From: an uncultured Alistipes sp.
Lineage (GTDB): Bacteria; Bacteroidota; Bacteroidia; Bacteroidales; Rikenellaceae
Direction of reading: 5' to 3'
Assembly: GCA_947573795.1 (NCBI GenBank)
Contig: CANPHE010000003.1
Location: 39,180 to 103,179, forward strand
DNA: 64,000 nucleotides
Made by a program: the position numbers and the translations under genes. The notes below the pieces were generated by a model, which made no database searches, was not told the DNA's origin, and saw only the letters and a program-made list of their open reading frames with translations. This document shows positions 52,977 to 60,718 of the stretch, in pieces (position 1 is the stretch's first letter; each line of letters opens with the position of its first letter).

Positions 52977-54422
52977 TCATTCGGAGTTTCTGGTCGCCCG
53001 GCGGTCGATGAGCGCTGCTACGAGGATCGACATCAGGGGCGATACGATATTGAAAATGCAGTAAGGCATGTAGACGAAGGTCGAGACCCCCAGCACCGTG
53101 GCCTGGGTCATGCCGCACGAGTTCCAGGGGATCAGGACCGAGCAGACCGTAGCCGAATCCTCGACCGAGCGGCTCAGCAGTTCGGGCCGCAGTCCCCGTT
53201 CGGCGTAGAGATCGCGAAAGAGCCGTCCCGAGAGGATGATCGAGATATACTGGTCGGCCGTGCAGAGGTTGAAGAAGATGCCGGCGCCGACGGTCGACGC
53301 CACGGCCGAGAAGGCGCGGCGCACGATGCGCAGGAAAATCGTCGTCAGCGCGCGCAGCATGCCGCTGCCGGTCATCACGCCGCCGAAACACATGGCGCAG
53401 ATAATCAGCCACACGGTGCGGAGCATGCCCGCCATGCCGTGCGTCGAGACCAGTTCGTCGAGGCTCGCATCGCCCGTCGGGACGGCCGTATCGCCGAAGC
53501 AGCTGATCATGACGCCTTTGAATCCGGCGAGAAAATCGAGCTGGCGGGCGTCGGCCACGCGGGCGACGATCTCGGGCTGGGCGAGCAGCATGGCCCCGCA
53601 GGCCAGCGCCGCCGCGACGAAGAGCGTGATGATGGCCGGGAGACGCCGGGCGATCAGGATGCCCGTCACCAGGGGTACCGCGAGCAGCCAAGGAGTGATG
53701 CGGAAGGTCGCCGCGAGGGTCTCGGCGTAATGTTCGGCATGGGCGCCGTCGCCGTGGGGAAGCGTCAGCCCCGCTACGGCGAAGACGAGCATCGCTACGG
53801 CGAACGACGGGAGGGTCGTGTAGAGCATGTAGCGGATGTGGCGGAATACGGGTACCCCGACGGTCGTCGAGGCCAGTACCGTCGTATCGGAAAGCAGCGA
53901 GAGTTTATCGCCGAAATAAGCCCCCGAGATGATCGCTCCGGCGATCCACCCTTCGGGGAATCCCATCGCCCGGCCGATGCCCATGAGCGCCACGCCGATG
54001 GTGGCGATCGTCGTCCACGAACTTCCGGTCATGAGCGACACCCCGGCGCAGATGGCGCACGACGCGGCCAGGAAGAACGACGGATGGAGGATACGCAACC
54101 CGTAGCAGATCATCGTCGGAACGATGCCCGAGACCATCCAGGTGCCCGCAATGGCTCCGATCAACAGCAGAATGACGATCGCCGAGGCCGAAGCACGGAT
54201 GTTGTCGATCACGGCATCTTCGAGCGCCGACCACGGACAGCGGTAGATGCCCATGGCGAGCATCGCGCAGACCGAAGCCGCCGAGAGCAGCGCGATCTGA
54301 CTGCCGCCGTCGATCGCATCGCCGCCGAAGCAGCGGATCACCGCATAAAGCAGCGACGTGAGCACCGCGAGGGGTATGACCGCCACCCAGACGGAAGGCG
54401 TTCTGTATGTTTTGTTTTCCAT
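52977..54422 (-). CDS. nhaC: NhaC family Na+/H+ antiporter
   Basis: 481 aa from ATG 54422 (MENKTYRTPSVWVAVIP). About eleven to twelve hydrophobic helices are visible. The conserved polar segments of the NhaC family include GSSWTTIATIGVALMGIG, GAYFGDKLSLLSDTT and, near 415, DSATVCSVLIPWNSCGM. It should exchange cytoplasmic sodium for protons, or another cation/organic ion pair, across the inner membrane. A much longer open frame reading to 56198 is a shadow of the divergent GH97 gene. It pairs with the HAD gene downstream. Confidence 0.92.
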   Translation of the reverse strand: MENKTYRTPSVWVAVIPLAVLTSLLYAVIRCFGGDAIDGGSQIALLSAASVCAMLAMGIYRCPWSALEDAVIDNIRASASAIVILLLIGAIAGTWMVSGIVPTMICYGLRILHPSFFLAASCAICAGVSLMTGSSWTTIATIGVALMGIGRAMGFPEGWIAGAIISGAYFGDKLSLLSDTTVLASTTVGVPVFRHIRYMLYTTLPSFAVAMLVFAVAGLTLPHGDGAHAEHYAETLAATFRITPWLLAVPLVTGILIARRLPAIITLFVAAALACGAMLLAQPEIVARVADARQLDFLAGFKGVMISCFGDTAVPTGDASLDELVSTHGMAGMLRTVWLIICAMCFGGVMTGSGMLRALTTIFLRIVRRAFSAVASTVGAGIFFNLCTADQYISIILSGRLFRDLYAERGLRPELLSRSVEDSATVCSVLIPWNSCGMTQATVLGVSTFVYMPYCIFNIVSPLMSILVAALIDRRATRNSE

Positions 54423-54552
54423 ATCCCGATAACCTGTTGACCTGCCGATCCGCAAAAATAGGAAAAATCGAAAAGTATTCGAAAAAGTACGGAAAATCTT
54501 TTCCCCGTTTCCGCTCCGGAGCCGAAAAAAACCGGAAAATCGGTGCGGAATT

Positions 54553-54582
54553 TTGCAATCCACGGATTTTCGGTTATCTTTA
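54553..54582 (+). promoter_or_regulatory. Promoter of the GH97 gene
   Basis: TTG at 54553-54555, 19 bases, then TATCTTTA at 54575-54582, one base off the TAnnTTTG consensus, 33 bases before the ATG at 54615. Confidence 0.6.
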
Positions 54583-54614
54583 TGCTTCGAAATCCAATTA
54601 ACCCCTATTCTTCT

Positions 54615-56612
54615 ATGAATATGAAAAAACTGCTGATCCTTTCCACACTGCTGCTCTGCGCCGGAGCGTCGCAGGCTGCCCGACCGTACACGCTCTCCTC
54701 GCCCGACGGGCGGCTGAGTGTCACCGTCGATGCGGGCGAACGACTCACCTACTCCGTTTCGCAGGAGGGTACCGAGCTTCTCAGTCCTTCGCAGATCGCA
54801 CTGAAACTCACCGACGGCCGTACGTTCGGTGCCGACTGCCGCGTGCGCAACGCCCGTACCCGCAAGGTCGATGCGACGATCGAAGCTCCGTTCTACAAGC
54901 GCAAGACGATCGCCGACCGCTACAACGAACTCACGATCTCCTTCCGCGGCAATTACGCCGTCGTGTTCCGGGCCTACGACGAGGGTATAGCCTATCGGTT
55001 CGTCACGGAGTGCCCGGCGGATTTCACCGTCGAGAACGAGATCGCACGCTTCGAGTTCCCGGGCGACTGCAAGGCTTACGTACCGTATGTCAAGCCCACC
55101 GACCACCGATCGGGCGATCAGTACTTCAACTCGTTCGAGAATACCTATACATATGCCCCCTTGCGCGAAATGAACCCCGAGCGGCTCGCCTTCACGCCCG
55201 TAGCGGTCGAGGTCGCCGGGCGCAAGGTCTGCATCGCCGAGGCCGACGTGGAGCACTACCCGGGTATGTACGTGCACAACCCCGCGCAGGAGAACGTCCT
55301 CGTCGGTAACTTCGCACCCTATCCCGACCAGATCGAGCAGGGCGGTCACAACCGTTTGCAGGGCGTCGTGCGCACGCGCAAACCCTTCATCGCGCAGTGT
55401 GCGGGTCACACGTCGTTCCCGTGGCGTGCGGTGATCGTCGCCGAACAGGACTGCCAGCTGGCCGATAACGATATGGTCTACAAACTCGCAGCGCCCTCGC
55501 GCGTGGAGGACGTTTCGTGGATCCGTCCCGGCAAAGTGGCCTGGGAGTGGTGGAACCACTGGGGTTTGAAGGACGTGGATTTCAAAACGGGCGTCAATAA
55601 CGCCACCTACAAGGCTTATATCGACTTCGCGTCGGAACACGGCATCGAATACGTGATTCTCGACGAGGGTTGGGCCGTGAACCTCCAGGCCGATCTTTTC
55701 CAGGTCGTTCCCGAGATCGATCTGAAGGAGCTGACGGCCTATGCCGCAAGCAAAAACGTCGGACTGATTCTCTGGGCCGGCTACTACGCCTTCGCCCGCG
55801 ATATCGAGGGTGTCTGCAAGCACTACGCCGAAATGGGGATCAAGGGCTTCAAAGTCGATTTCATGGACCGCGACGACCAGGCGATGGTCGACTTCCACTA
55901 TGCCGCAGCCGAAGCGGCCGCCCGGCACGGTCTGCTGCTCGACTTCCACGGCAGCTACAAGCCCACAGGACTTCAGCGCACCTACCCCAACGTCATTAAT
56001 TTCGAGGGCGTCCACGGTCTCGAAAATATGAAGTGGGGCGATATCAAGATCGACCAAATGACCTACGACGTGACGATGCCCTACCTGCGTATGCTCGCCG
56101 GTCCGGTCGACTACACGCAAGGCGCCATGCGCAACGGTTCGAAGCATACCTATCGCCCCGTCAACCGCGAGCCGATGAGCCAGGGTACGCGAGCCCACCA
56201 GTTAGCGGCCTATGTCGTCTTCGAATCGCCGCTGTCGATGCTTTGCGATTCGCCTTCGGCATACCGTCGCGAACCCGAATGCACGGCCTTCATCGCCGAG
56301 GTTCCGACCGTATGGGACGAGACCGAGGCACTGTGCGGCCGGATGGGCGAATACATCGCCATGGCCCGCCGCAAGGGCGACACGTGGTATGTGGGTGCAA
56401 TGACCAACTGGGATGCCCGGACGCTCGAACTGGACCTCTCGATGCTCGGCGAAGGCGATTTCACGGCCGAGATTTACCGCGACGGAGCCAATGCCGACAA
56501 CCTGGCTTCGGACTACCGCAAGGAGCGGATCGATATCCCGGCCGACCGCCGTGTGAAGATCGAACTGGCGCCCGGAGGCGGTTATGCGATGAAGATCGAC
56601 AAGAAACGGTAG
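54615..56612 (+). CDS. GH97 glycoside hydrolase (probable retaining alpha-galactosidase type)
   Basis: 665 aa from ATG 54615 (MNMKKLLILSTLLLCAGASQA signal peptide). The N-terminal beta-supersandwich (about 25-280), the TIM barrel (about 285-560) and a C-terminal beta domain are all present. Key segments are WEWWNHWG near 310, DEGWAVN near 348, GFKVDFMDRDDQAM near 410 and FEGVHGLE near 460. GH97 contains inverting SusB-like glucoamylases and retaining alpha-galactosidases that use an Asp nucleophile in the KVDF-type strand. The Asp here favours the retaining group. No SusC/D pair accompanies it, so its substrate is unassigned. Confidence 0.9.
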   Translation: MNMKKLLILSTLLLCAGASQAARPYTLSSPDGRLSVTVDAGERLTYSVSQEGTELLSPSQIALKLTDGRTFGADCRVRNARTRKVDATIEAPFYKRKTIADRYNELTISFRGNYAVVFRAYDEGIAYRFVTECPADFTVENEIARFEFPGDCKAYVPYVKPTDHRSGDQYFNSFENTYTYAPLREMNPERLAFTPVAVEVAGRKVCIAEADVEHYPGMYVHNPAQENVLVGNFAPYPDQIEQGGHNRLQGVVRTRKPFIAQCAGHTSFPWRAVIVAEQDCQLADNDMVYKLAAPSRVEDVSWIRPGKVAWEWWNHWGLKDVDFKTGVNNATYKAYIDFASEHGIEYVILDEGWAVNLQADLFQVVPEIDLKELTAYAASKNVGLILWAGYYAFARDIEGVCKHYAEMGIKGFKVDFMDRDDQAMVDFHYAAAEAAARHGLLLDFHGSYKPTGLQRTYPNVINFEGVHGLENMKWGDIKIDQMTYDVTMPYLRMLAGPVDYTQGAMRNGSKHTYRPVNREPMSQGTRAHQLAAYVVFESPLSMLCDSPSAYRREPECTAFIAEVPTVWDETEALCGRMGEYIAMARRKGDTWYVGAMTNWDARTLELDLSMLGEGDFTAEIYRDGANADNLASDYRKERIDIPADRRVKIELAPGGGYAMKIDKKR

Positions 56613-56703
56613 CAAACAGGGTTCAACGGATCGCACTCGAAATCCTTCCGTAAACGCGCCCTAAGGCCGCGAAGCGCCGGCCGGAATAAAAATGCGTTTG
56701 AAA

Positions 56704-56741
56704 ATATACCCCGAAGGCTCTATGAGACCTTCGGGGTATAT
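56704..56741. terminator. Terminator of the GH97 gene
   Basis: A perfect 14-bp stem: ATATACCCCGAAGG (56704-56717) and CCTTCGGGGTATAT (56728-56741), a 10-base loop, then a T-run on the plus strand and an A-run before it. It probably works in both directions. Confidence 0.9.
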
Positions 56742-56746
56742 TTTTG

Positions 56747-56994
56747 AACGACTCTCCGGAGTTCACCTCGCAACGCATGCGCAGCAGCGGGGCCGGCTAT
56801 TGCTCGTTCCGCACGGGTACGGCCTCGGCTATGGAGTTTGAAGTTGTCGTACGTTGGTTTGTCTGAGATTCATTTTCGGCAGCCGGAGCGGTCGTTTCGA
56901 ATTTTCGTCCGGAACGATTGTACCGCTTCTTGGAAATATATCTCCCGGAACAGCGACAGACGCATTCCGCATGCATCTGCTTTCGACCGAGAAT
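56747..56994. other. Gap between the GH97 terminator and the first tRNA-Ser terminator
   Basis: About 250 bases with only short, overlapping open frames in both directions and no family signature. I see no supported gene. Confidence 0.5.
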
Positions 56995-57026
56995 AAAAAA
57001 CGACAGGACCCGAAGTCCTGCCGTCG
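56995..57026 (-). terminator. Terminator of tRNA-Ser(GGA)
   Basis: On the minus strand a CAGGAC/GTCCTG stem with a TTCGG loop and an outer CGA/TCG pair, followed by six Ts (57000-56995), directly downstream of the tRNA. Confidence 0.8.
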
Positions 57027-57041
57027 CATTGCGTCACTACG

Positions 57042-57129
57042 CGGAAAGAAGGGGATTCGAACCCCTGAAACCCTTTAGGGGTTTACTCGCTTTCCAGGCG
57101 GGCCAGTTCAACCACTCCTGCATCTTTCC
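57042..57129 (-). tRNA. tRNA-Ser (anticodon GGA)
   Basis: Class II tRNA of about 88 bases with a long variable arm. The acceptor stem is GGAAAGA/TCTTTCC, with G discriminator. The anticodon loop reads CTGGAAA (anticodon at 57095-57093) and the T arm GGTTCGAATCC is intact. CCA is not encoded. It reads serine UCC and UCU codons. The anticodon stem has one C-A mismatch. Confidence 0.96.
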
Positions 57130-57140
57130 GAATTTCGCCT

Positions 57141-57171
57141 CAAAAGTAAGCAATTTTTCTCGATTCTGCAA
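57141..57171 (-). promoter_or_regulatory. Promoter of tRNA-Ser(GGA)
   Basis: The minus strand has TTG (57171-57169), a 20-base spacer and TACTTTTG (57148-57141), 12 bases before the mature tRNA 5' end. It is an exact match to the consensus. Confidence 0.75.
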
Positions 57172-57388
57172 ATCAAGATACGCTCTTTTTAACAACCGAG
57201 CTTCGACCAGCACCCGCAATCTCGTTTTTCCGCTTCCGAAAAACCTCGGGGCGAACCGAGACCGAAAGCCGTCCCGAACGATGTAAAGCCCCGCGAAACC
57301 GACCCGACCGGGTGTCGCGAACATCGACCTGCGACCCTCCATCGCCGGCATCCGGTTCCCCTCCGAGCTCCGGATACCCTGGCGGCAT

Positions 57389-57455
57389 AAAAAAACGACA
57401 GAACCTAAGTTCTGTCGTCGCAATATTCCTCTGAGCGGAAAGAGAGGGATTCGAA
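57389..57455 (-). pseudogene. Orphan tRNA-Ser 3' end with its terminator (duplicated fragment)
   Basis: 67 bp matching 57624-57690 with two substitutions. It contains the 3' acceptor strand, the T-arm start and the downstream terminator (stem CGACAGAAC/GTTCTGTCG, 57396-57417, then a run of Ts). It stops inside the T loop; beyond it the sequence is unrelated to a tRNA, so it cannot yield a functional tRNA. A likely origin is recombination at the tRNA 3' end, as used by integrative elements. Confidence 0.85.
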
Positions 57456-57468
57456 GTGCGAAGCACTC

Positions 57469-57507
57469 GCGGGGCGGCCGCTGAAAATAAAAATAAATTC
57501 GCCCCGC
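57469..57507. repeat. GCGGGGCG inverted repeat
   Basis: GCGGGGCG (57469-57476) and CGCCCCGC (57500-57507) around an AT-rich loop of 23 bases, between the orphan tRNA end and tRNA-Ser(CGA). Function unknown. Confidence 0.6.
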
Positions 57508-57576
57508 AACCCCTTATAAACAATCCCTTTCTTGAGAGAAGGGGAATTGCGCCGAGCAGAGCGAGGTTTGGGGCAA

Positions 57577-57616
57577 CCGTTTGTCGAGGGAAACAAATAT
57601 TTAACTCGACAAACGG
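57577..57616. repeat. 12-bp perfect inverted repeat near tRNA-Ser(CGA)
   Basis: CCGTTTGTCGAG (57577-57588) and CTCGACAAACGG (57605-57616) with a 16-base A-rich spacer. It lies just beyond the tRNA terminator. It could be a remnant of a recombination site or a second terminator-like stem. Confidence 0.65.
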
Positions 57617-57623
57617 CTGTCAC

Positions 57624-57652
57624 AAAAAAACGACAGAACCTAAGTTCTGTCG
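57624..57652 (-). terminator. Terminator of tRNA-Ser(CGA)
   Basis: A perfect 9-bp stem CGACAGAAC/GTTCTGTCG (57631-57652) with a 4-base loop, followed on the minus strand by seven Ts (57630-57624). Confidence 0.9.
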
Positions 57653-57670
57653 TCGCAATACTCCTCCGAG

Positions 57671-57757
57671 CGGAAAGAGAGGGATTCGAACCCCCGGTAC
57701 AGTTGCCCGTACACCGCATTTCGAGTGCGGCCCGATCGACCACTCCGGCATCTTTCC
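57671..57757 (-). tRNA. tRNA-Ser (anticodon CGA)
   Basis: Class II tRNA of 87 bases. The acceptor GGAAAGA/TCTTTCC with G discriminator is identical to the GGA tRNA. The anticodon loop is CTCGAAA (anticodon at 57723-57721), with a long variable arm (GTGTACGGGCAACTGTAC). CCA is not encoded. It reads UCG, a codon frequent in this GC-rich genome. Confidence 0.96.
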
Positions 57758-57801
57758 TTCGGTCTTTTTCGGTTTTCCCTAAAACTCTCGTTTCGGGACT
57801 G

Positions 57802-57809
57802 CAAATATA
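57802..57809 (-). promoter_or_regulatory. Putative -7 box of tRNA-Ser(CGA)
   Basis: TATATTTG on the minus strand, 44 bases before the mature 5' end. No good TTG was seen at 19-21 bases. Confidence 0.4.
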
Positions 57810-57959
57810 GATATTATTTTTTGTTTTCCCACGATTTCAAGCAAAAAAATCGTTTTTTATGCGATTTTTTTCGCTCATTCGGACCTCACCGTATCCCGCA
57901 AAGCATCTGCGTGCGATCGATAAAATACTGACATACCGTCGAATATCCCTTTCGCACCG

Positions 57960-58769
57960 TTATTTCGGCTGCGTCTCCGCCACGAAATCGAGAATCGCCG
58001 CAGCCGTCGTTTCGGGTTCCTCGAGGAATCCCATATGGCCGCTCTCGGCGAGCCATACGACACGGGCCTGCGGATGCGCGGCGACCATCGCCTCGGCCGT
58101 CTCGACCGGAATATATCCGTCTTTGCGCCCGAGAATGAAGAGCTGCGGAACGCTGCTCGCGCGCAGCAGGTCGTTGCGGTCCTTGCGGACGATCATACCG
58201 TTCAGAAGCGCGACGATGCCGTCGTCCTCGGTGACGAAAACCTGCTCGGTGAGGTCGTCGATCGCCTCCCGCATCCGGCGTCGGTTTTCGGGGGCGAAAC
58301 CCGCTTCGGGAGCCACGCGCGCCAGCAGATCCTTCTTTCCCGCCTGCACGAGGGCGATCTCGCGGCGACGGTTGGCGGCTTTCTCCTCCGTATCGGCATT
58401 GGGCGTCGAACTGAGCAGCACCACCCCGTCGAGCATCTCGGGATGCCGCTCGCAGAAGGCCAGCGCGACATAGCCGCCCATCGAGTGGCCGACGAGCGTG
58501 CAACGTGCGATGCCCAGAGCACGAAGCGCTTCGGCCACCGCATCGGCGAGGAATTCCATCGTATGGGTCTCGCCCGTGACGACCGAAATCCCGTGTCCCG
58601 GCAGATCGAGCGTCACGACTCGGACTTCCTTATATAAGAGAGGTACGAACTCCTCCCAGACCAGCATCGATTCCAGATAGCCGTGCAACAGCACGACGCA
58701 CCGTTCGCCTTGCTGCGAATCGCAGATATGCAGGGCCGTGGACCCCGCCATAATGAATTTTTCCGTCAT
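57960..58769 (-). CDS. Alpha/beta-fold hydrolase
   Basis: 269 aa. The oxyanion-loop LLHGYLES is at 27-34 and the nucleophile elbow GHSMGG at 94-99 (Ser96). The acid residue lies near 217 (LGRKDGYIP) and the histidine near 246 (SGHMGF). The lid is helical. There is no signal peptide, so it is cytosolic. Esterase, thioesterase or C-C hydrolase activity is possible; the substrate is unknown. It is followed after a short gap on the same strand by other unrelated genes, so no pathway is implied. Confidence 0.88.
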   Translation of the reverse strand: MTEKFIMAGSTALHICDSQQGERCVVLLHGYLESMLVWEEFVPLLYKEVRVVTLDLPGHGISVVTGETHTMEFLADAVAEALRALGIARCTLVGHSMGGYVALAFCERHPEMLDGVVLLSSTPNADTEEKAANRRREIALVQAGKKDLLARVAPEAGFAPENRRRMREAIDDLTEQVFVTEDDGIVALLNGMIVRKDRNDLLRASSVPQLFILGRKDGYIPVETAEAMVAAHPQARVVWLAESGHMGFLEEPETTAAAILDFVAETQPK

Positions 58770-58801
58770 AATTTCAGTGCCGTTTCAGGAACCGTACCGC
58801 A

Positions 58802-58993
58802 TTATCGCTCCTCTTCCTCGAAATAGTCGAAAGCCGATTCGCGCCGGGGATAGGGGTCGAAATCCTCGTCCTCTTCGTCGTAACGGTCGTAAAGCGTGCG
58901 ACGCTCCTTGCCGCTCTTACGCATGGGTTCCAGGCGCCTGGCTTTGCGAAGCTCGTCCGCTTCGCGTTCGCGGGTATCCCGGGATGTTTTCAT
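58802..58993 (-). CDS. Small highly charged protein, unknown
   Basis: 63 aa. The first half is basic (Arg/Lys-rich: ADELRKARRLEPMRKSGKER). The second half is strongly acidic with aromatic residues (DRYDEEDEDFDPYP and FDYFEEEER). No cysteine, signal peptide or membrane segment is present. It begins 24 bp after dapF stops and ends 32 bp before the hydrolase start, in the same direction, which fits a genuine operon member. No family was recognised. It may be disordered and bind nucleic acid or a partner protein, but this is only inference. Confidence 0.55.
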   Translation of the reverse strand: MKTSRDTREREADELRKARRLEPMRKSGKERRTLYDRYDEEDEDFDPYPRRESAFDYFEEEER

Positions 58994-59017
58994 GGCAATG
59001 GGAATAAATGGTGATAA

Positions 59018-59824
59018 TCAGAAATTTTCGGATTCGAACGCTCCGGTGAAAACCCGACGTGCCGGGCCTGTCAAGCGAATATCCGTGTAGTTTCGGGTTC
59101 CGGGTTCGTGCGAGAACCGCACCTGCAACAGACCTCCCGGCACCGCAACCTCATAGGCCGAGGTATCGTGCCGGTGGCAATAGTTCGCAGCGATCGCCGC
59201 CGCGACGGCACCCGTGCCGCATGCCAGCGTCTCGTTCTCTACGCCCCGCTCGTACGTGCGCATGCGAAGCCGCCCAGGCCCCTCGATCTCGACGAAATCG
59301 ACGTTCGTACCCCGCGGGAAACGCCGCGTATCGTAACGCAGCATCCGTCCGCGCCCCAAGAGGTCCACCCGTTCGACGCACGGCACGAACTCGACGTAGT
59401 GGGGAACGCCCGTGTCGAGCGATACGCCCTCGTCCAGCTCCTCGATCGCTTCTACGGCGGTCATTTCCAGCTCGATCACGCCCTTCGCAGCGTCGGCGTG
59501 ACATAGACGCGCCGTATGGGGACCGTCGACCGCCACGAAGCGTATGCGATCCTTCGCGATGCCCAGATGATGGGCGAAGAGGGCGAAGCAACGGGCTCCG
59601 TTGCCGCACATCTCGCCTTCGGAACCGTCGGCGTTGAAGTAACGCATCGCGCAGTCGCAGCCCTCCGCCGGGCCGAGCGTCATCAGCCCGTCGGCGCCGA
59701 TGCCGAAGTGACGGTCGCACAGACGGGCGATCGTTCCGCCATCGGGCACGAAGATTCCGTTTCGGTTGTCGATCAGGATGAAATCGTTTCCTGCACCTTC
59801 GTATTTCGCAAATGCGGTCGGCAT
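59018..59824 (-). CDS. dapF: Diaminopimelate epimerase
   Basis: 268-aa cofactor-independent racemase converting LL- to meso-diaminopimelate for lysine and peptidoglycan synthesis. The two catalytic cysteines are in MCGNGARC (C73) and ACGTGA (C202). The N-terminal KYEGAGNDFILID matches the family signature. The size is normal and the active site intact. A TATTTTTG -7 box lies at 59860-59853, 29 bases upstream. Confidence 0.96.
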   Translation of the reverse strand: MPTAFAKYEGAGNDFILIDNRNGIFVPDGGTIARLCDRHFGIGADGLMTLGPAEGCDCAMRYFNADGSEGEMCGNGARCFALFAHHLGIAKDRIRFVAVDGPHTARLCHADAAKGVIELEMTAVEAIEELDEGVSLDTGVPHYVEFVPCVERVDLLGRGRMLRYDTRRFPRGTNVDFVEIEGPGRLRMRTYERGVENETLACGTGAVAAAIAANYCHRHDTSAYEVAVPGGLLQVRFSHEPGTRNYTDIRLTGPARRVFTGAFESENF

Positions 59825-59852
59825 GGTCGAATGGGGTGTCGTTATGTCCTGA

Positions 59853-59890
59853 CAAAAATAGTAAAACTTCTAAAAGTTTTCGTATTTTTG
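59853..59890. promoter_or_regulatory. Closely spaced divergent -7 boxes of dapF and nitroreductase
   Basis: TATTTTTG occurs on the minus strand at 59860-59853, towards dapF. The identical box on the plus strand at 59883-59890 faces the nitroreductase. Only 22 bases separate them, so the two promoters must overlap and may compete. Confidence 0.5.
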
Positions 59891-59964
59891 TCGAAAATAT
59901 GCGGCAGAACCCTGCGGGCGATCGCCGTATCGGTATCGTATAACAGTTCATAAACGGAAAATCC

Positions 59965-60711
59965 ATGAAAAACGTGCTTCTGAAGCATCGTTCGATTCGT
60001 AAATACCGCTCTACGCCCATCCCCGAGGAGGTGCTGCACGAGTGTCTGGAAGCAGCCGCGAGAGCTTCGACCTGCGGCAACATGCAACTCTATTCGCTCG
60101 TCGTGACCCGCGACGAGGAGCTGCGCCGTCAGCTCGCGCCCTGCCACTTCAACCAACCGATGGTCAGCGAAGCCCCCTGCGTGGTGACCGTCTGCGCCGA
60201 CGTCCACCGCTTCACGATGTGGTGCGAGCAGCGCGAGGCCGACCCGGCCTACGATAACTTCGCCTGGTTCCTCAATGCGGCGACCGACGCCCTGCTGGCG
60301 GCGCAAAACCTTTGCATCGCCGCCGAGGCCCACGGACTGGGTATCTGCTACCTCGGCACGACGATCTACACGGCCGGCGACATCGCCCGCATCCTGGAGC
60401 TGCCCAAGGGGGTGATTCCGCTGACGACGATCGTCCTGGGTTATCCCGCCGAAACGCCCGAACTCACCGACCGCCTGCCGCTCGAAGCGGTCGTCCACTA
60501 CGAGAAATACCGGGATTACACCGCTGCCGAGATCGACGAACTGTGGGCCGAGCGCGAAGAGTCGCCCCTCACCAAACGGCTCCTGGAGGAGAACGGACTC
60601 CCGAATCTCGCGCGGATATTCACCGAGCGCCGCTACGTACGCAAAGACAACCTGGCGATCTCGGCATCGTATTTGGCATTGCTCCGCGAGAAAGGTTTCT
60701 TCAACAACTGA
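59965..60711 (+). CDS. Nitroreductase family protein
   Basis: 248-aa flavin (FMN) oxidoreductase. The opening HRSIRKYRSTPIPEEVL is the nitroreductase FMN-phosphate motif. STCGNMQLYSLVV and GLGICYLGT match the flavin pocket of NfsA/FRP-like enzymes. The C-terminal extension (about 200-248) also fits that group. It should reduce nitro compounds or quinones using NAD(P)H; the natural substrate is unknown. The TamL gene begins 7 bp after its stop, so they may be cotranscribed, though this is probably chance. Confidence 0.9.
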   Translation: MKNVLLKHRSIRKYRSTPIPEEVLHECLEAAARASTCGNMQLYSLVVTRDEELRRQLAPCHFNQPMVSEAPCVVTVCADVHRFTMWCEQREADPAYDNFAWFLNAATDALLAAQNLCIAAEAHGLGICYLGTTIYTAGDIARILELPKGVIPLTTIVLGYPAETPELTDRLPLEAVVHYEKYRDYTAAEIDELWAEREESPLTKRLLEENGLPNLARIFTERRYVRKDNLAISASYLALLREKGFFNN

Positions 60712-60718
60712 TACCGTC

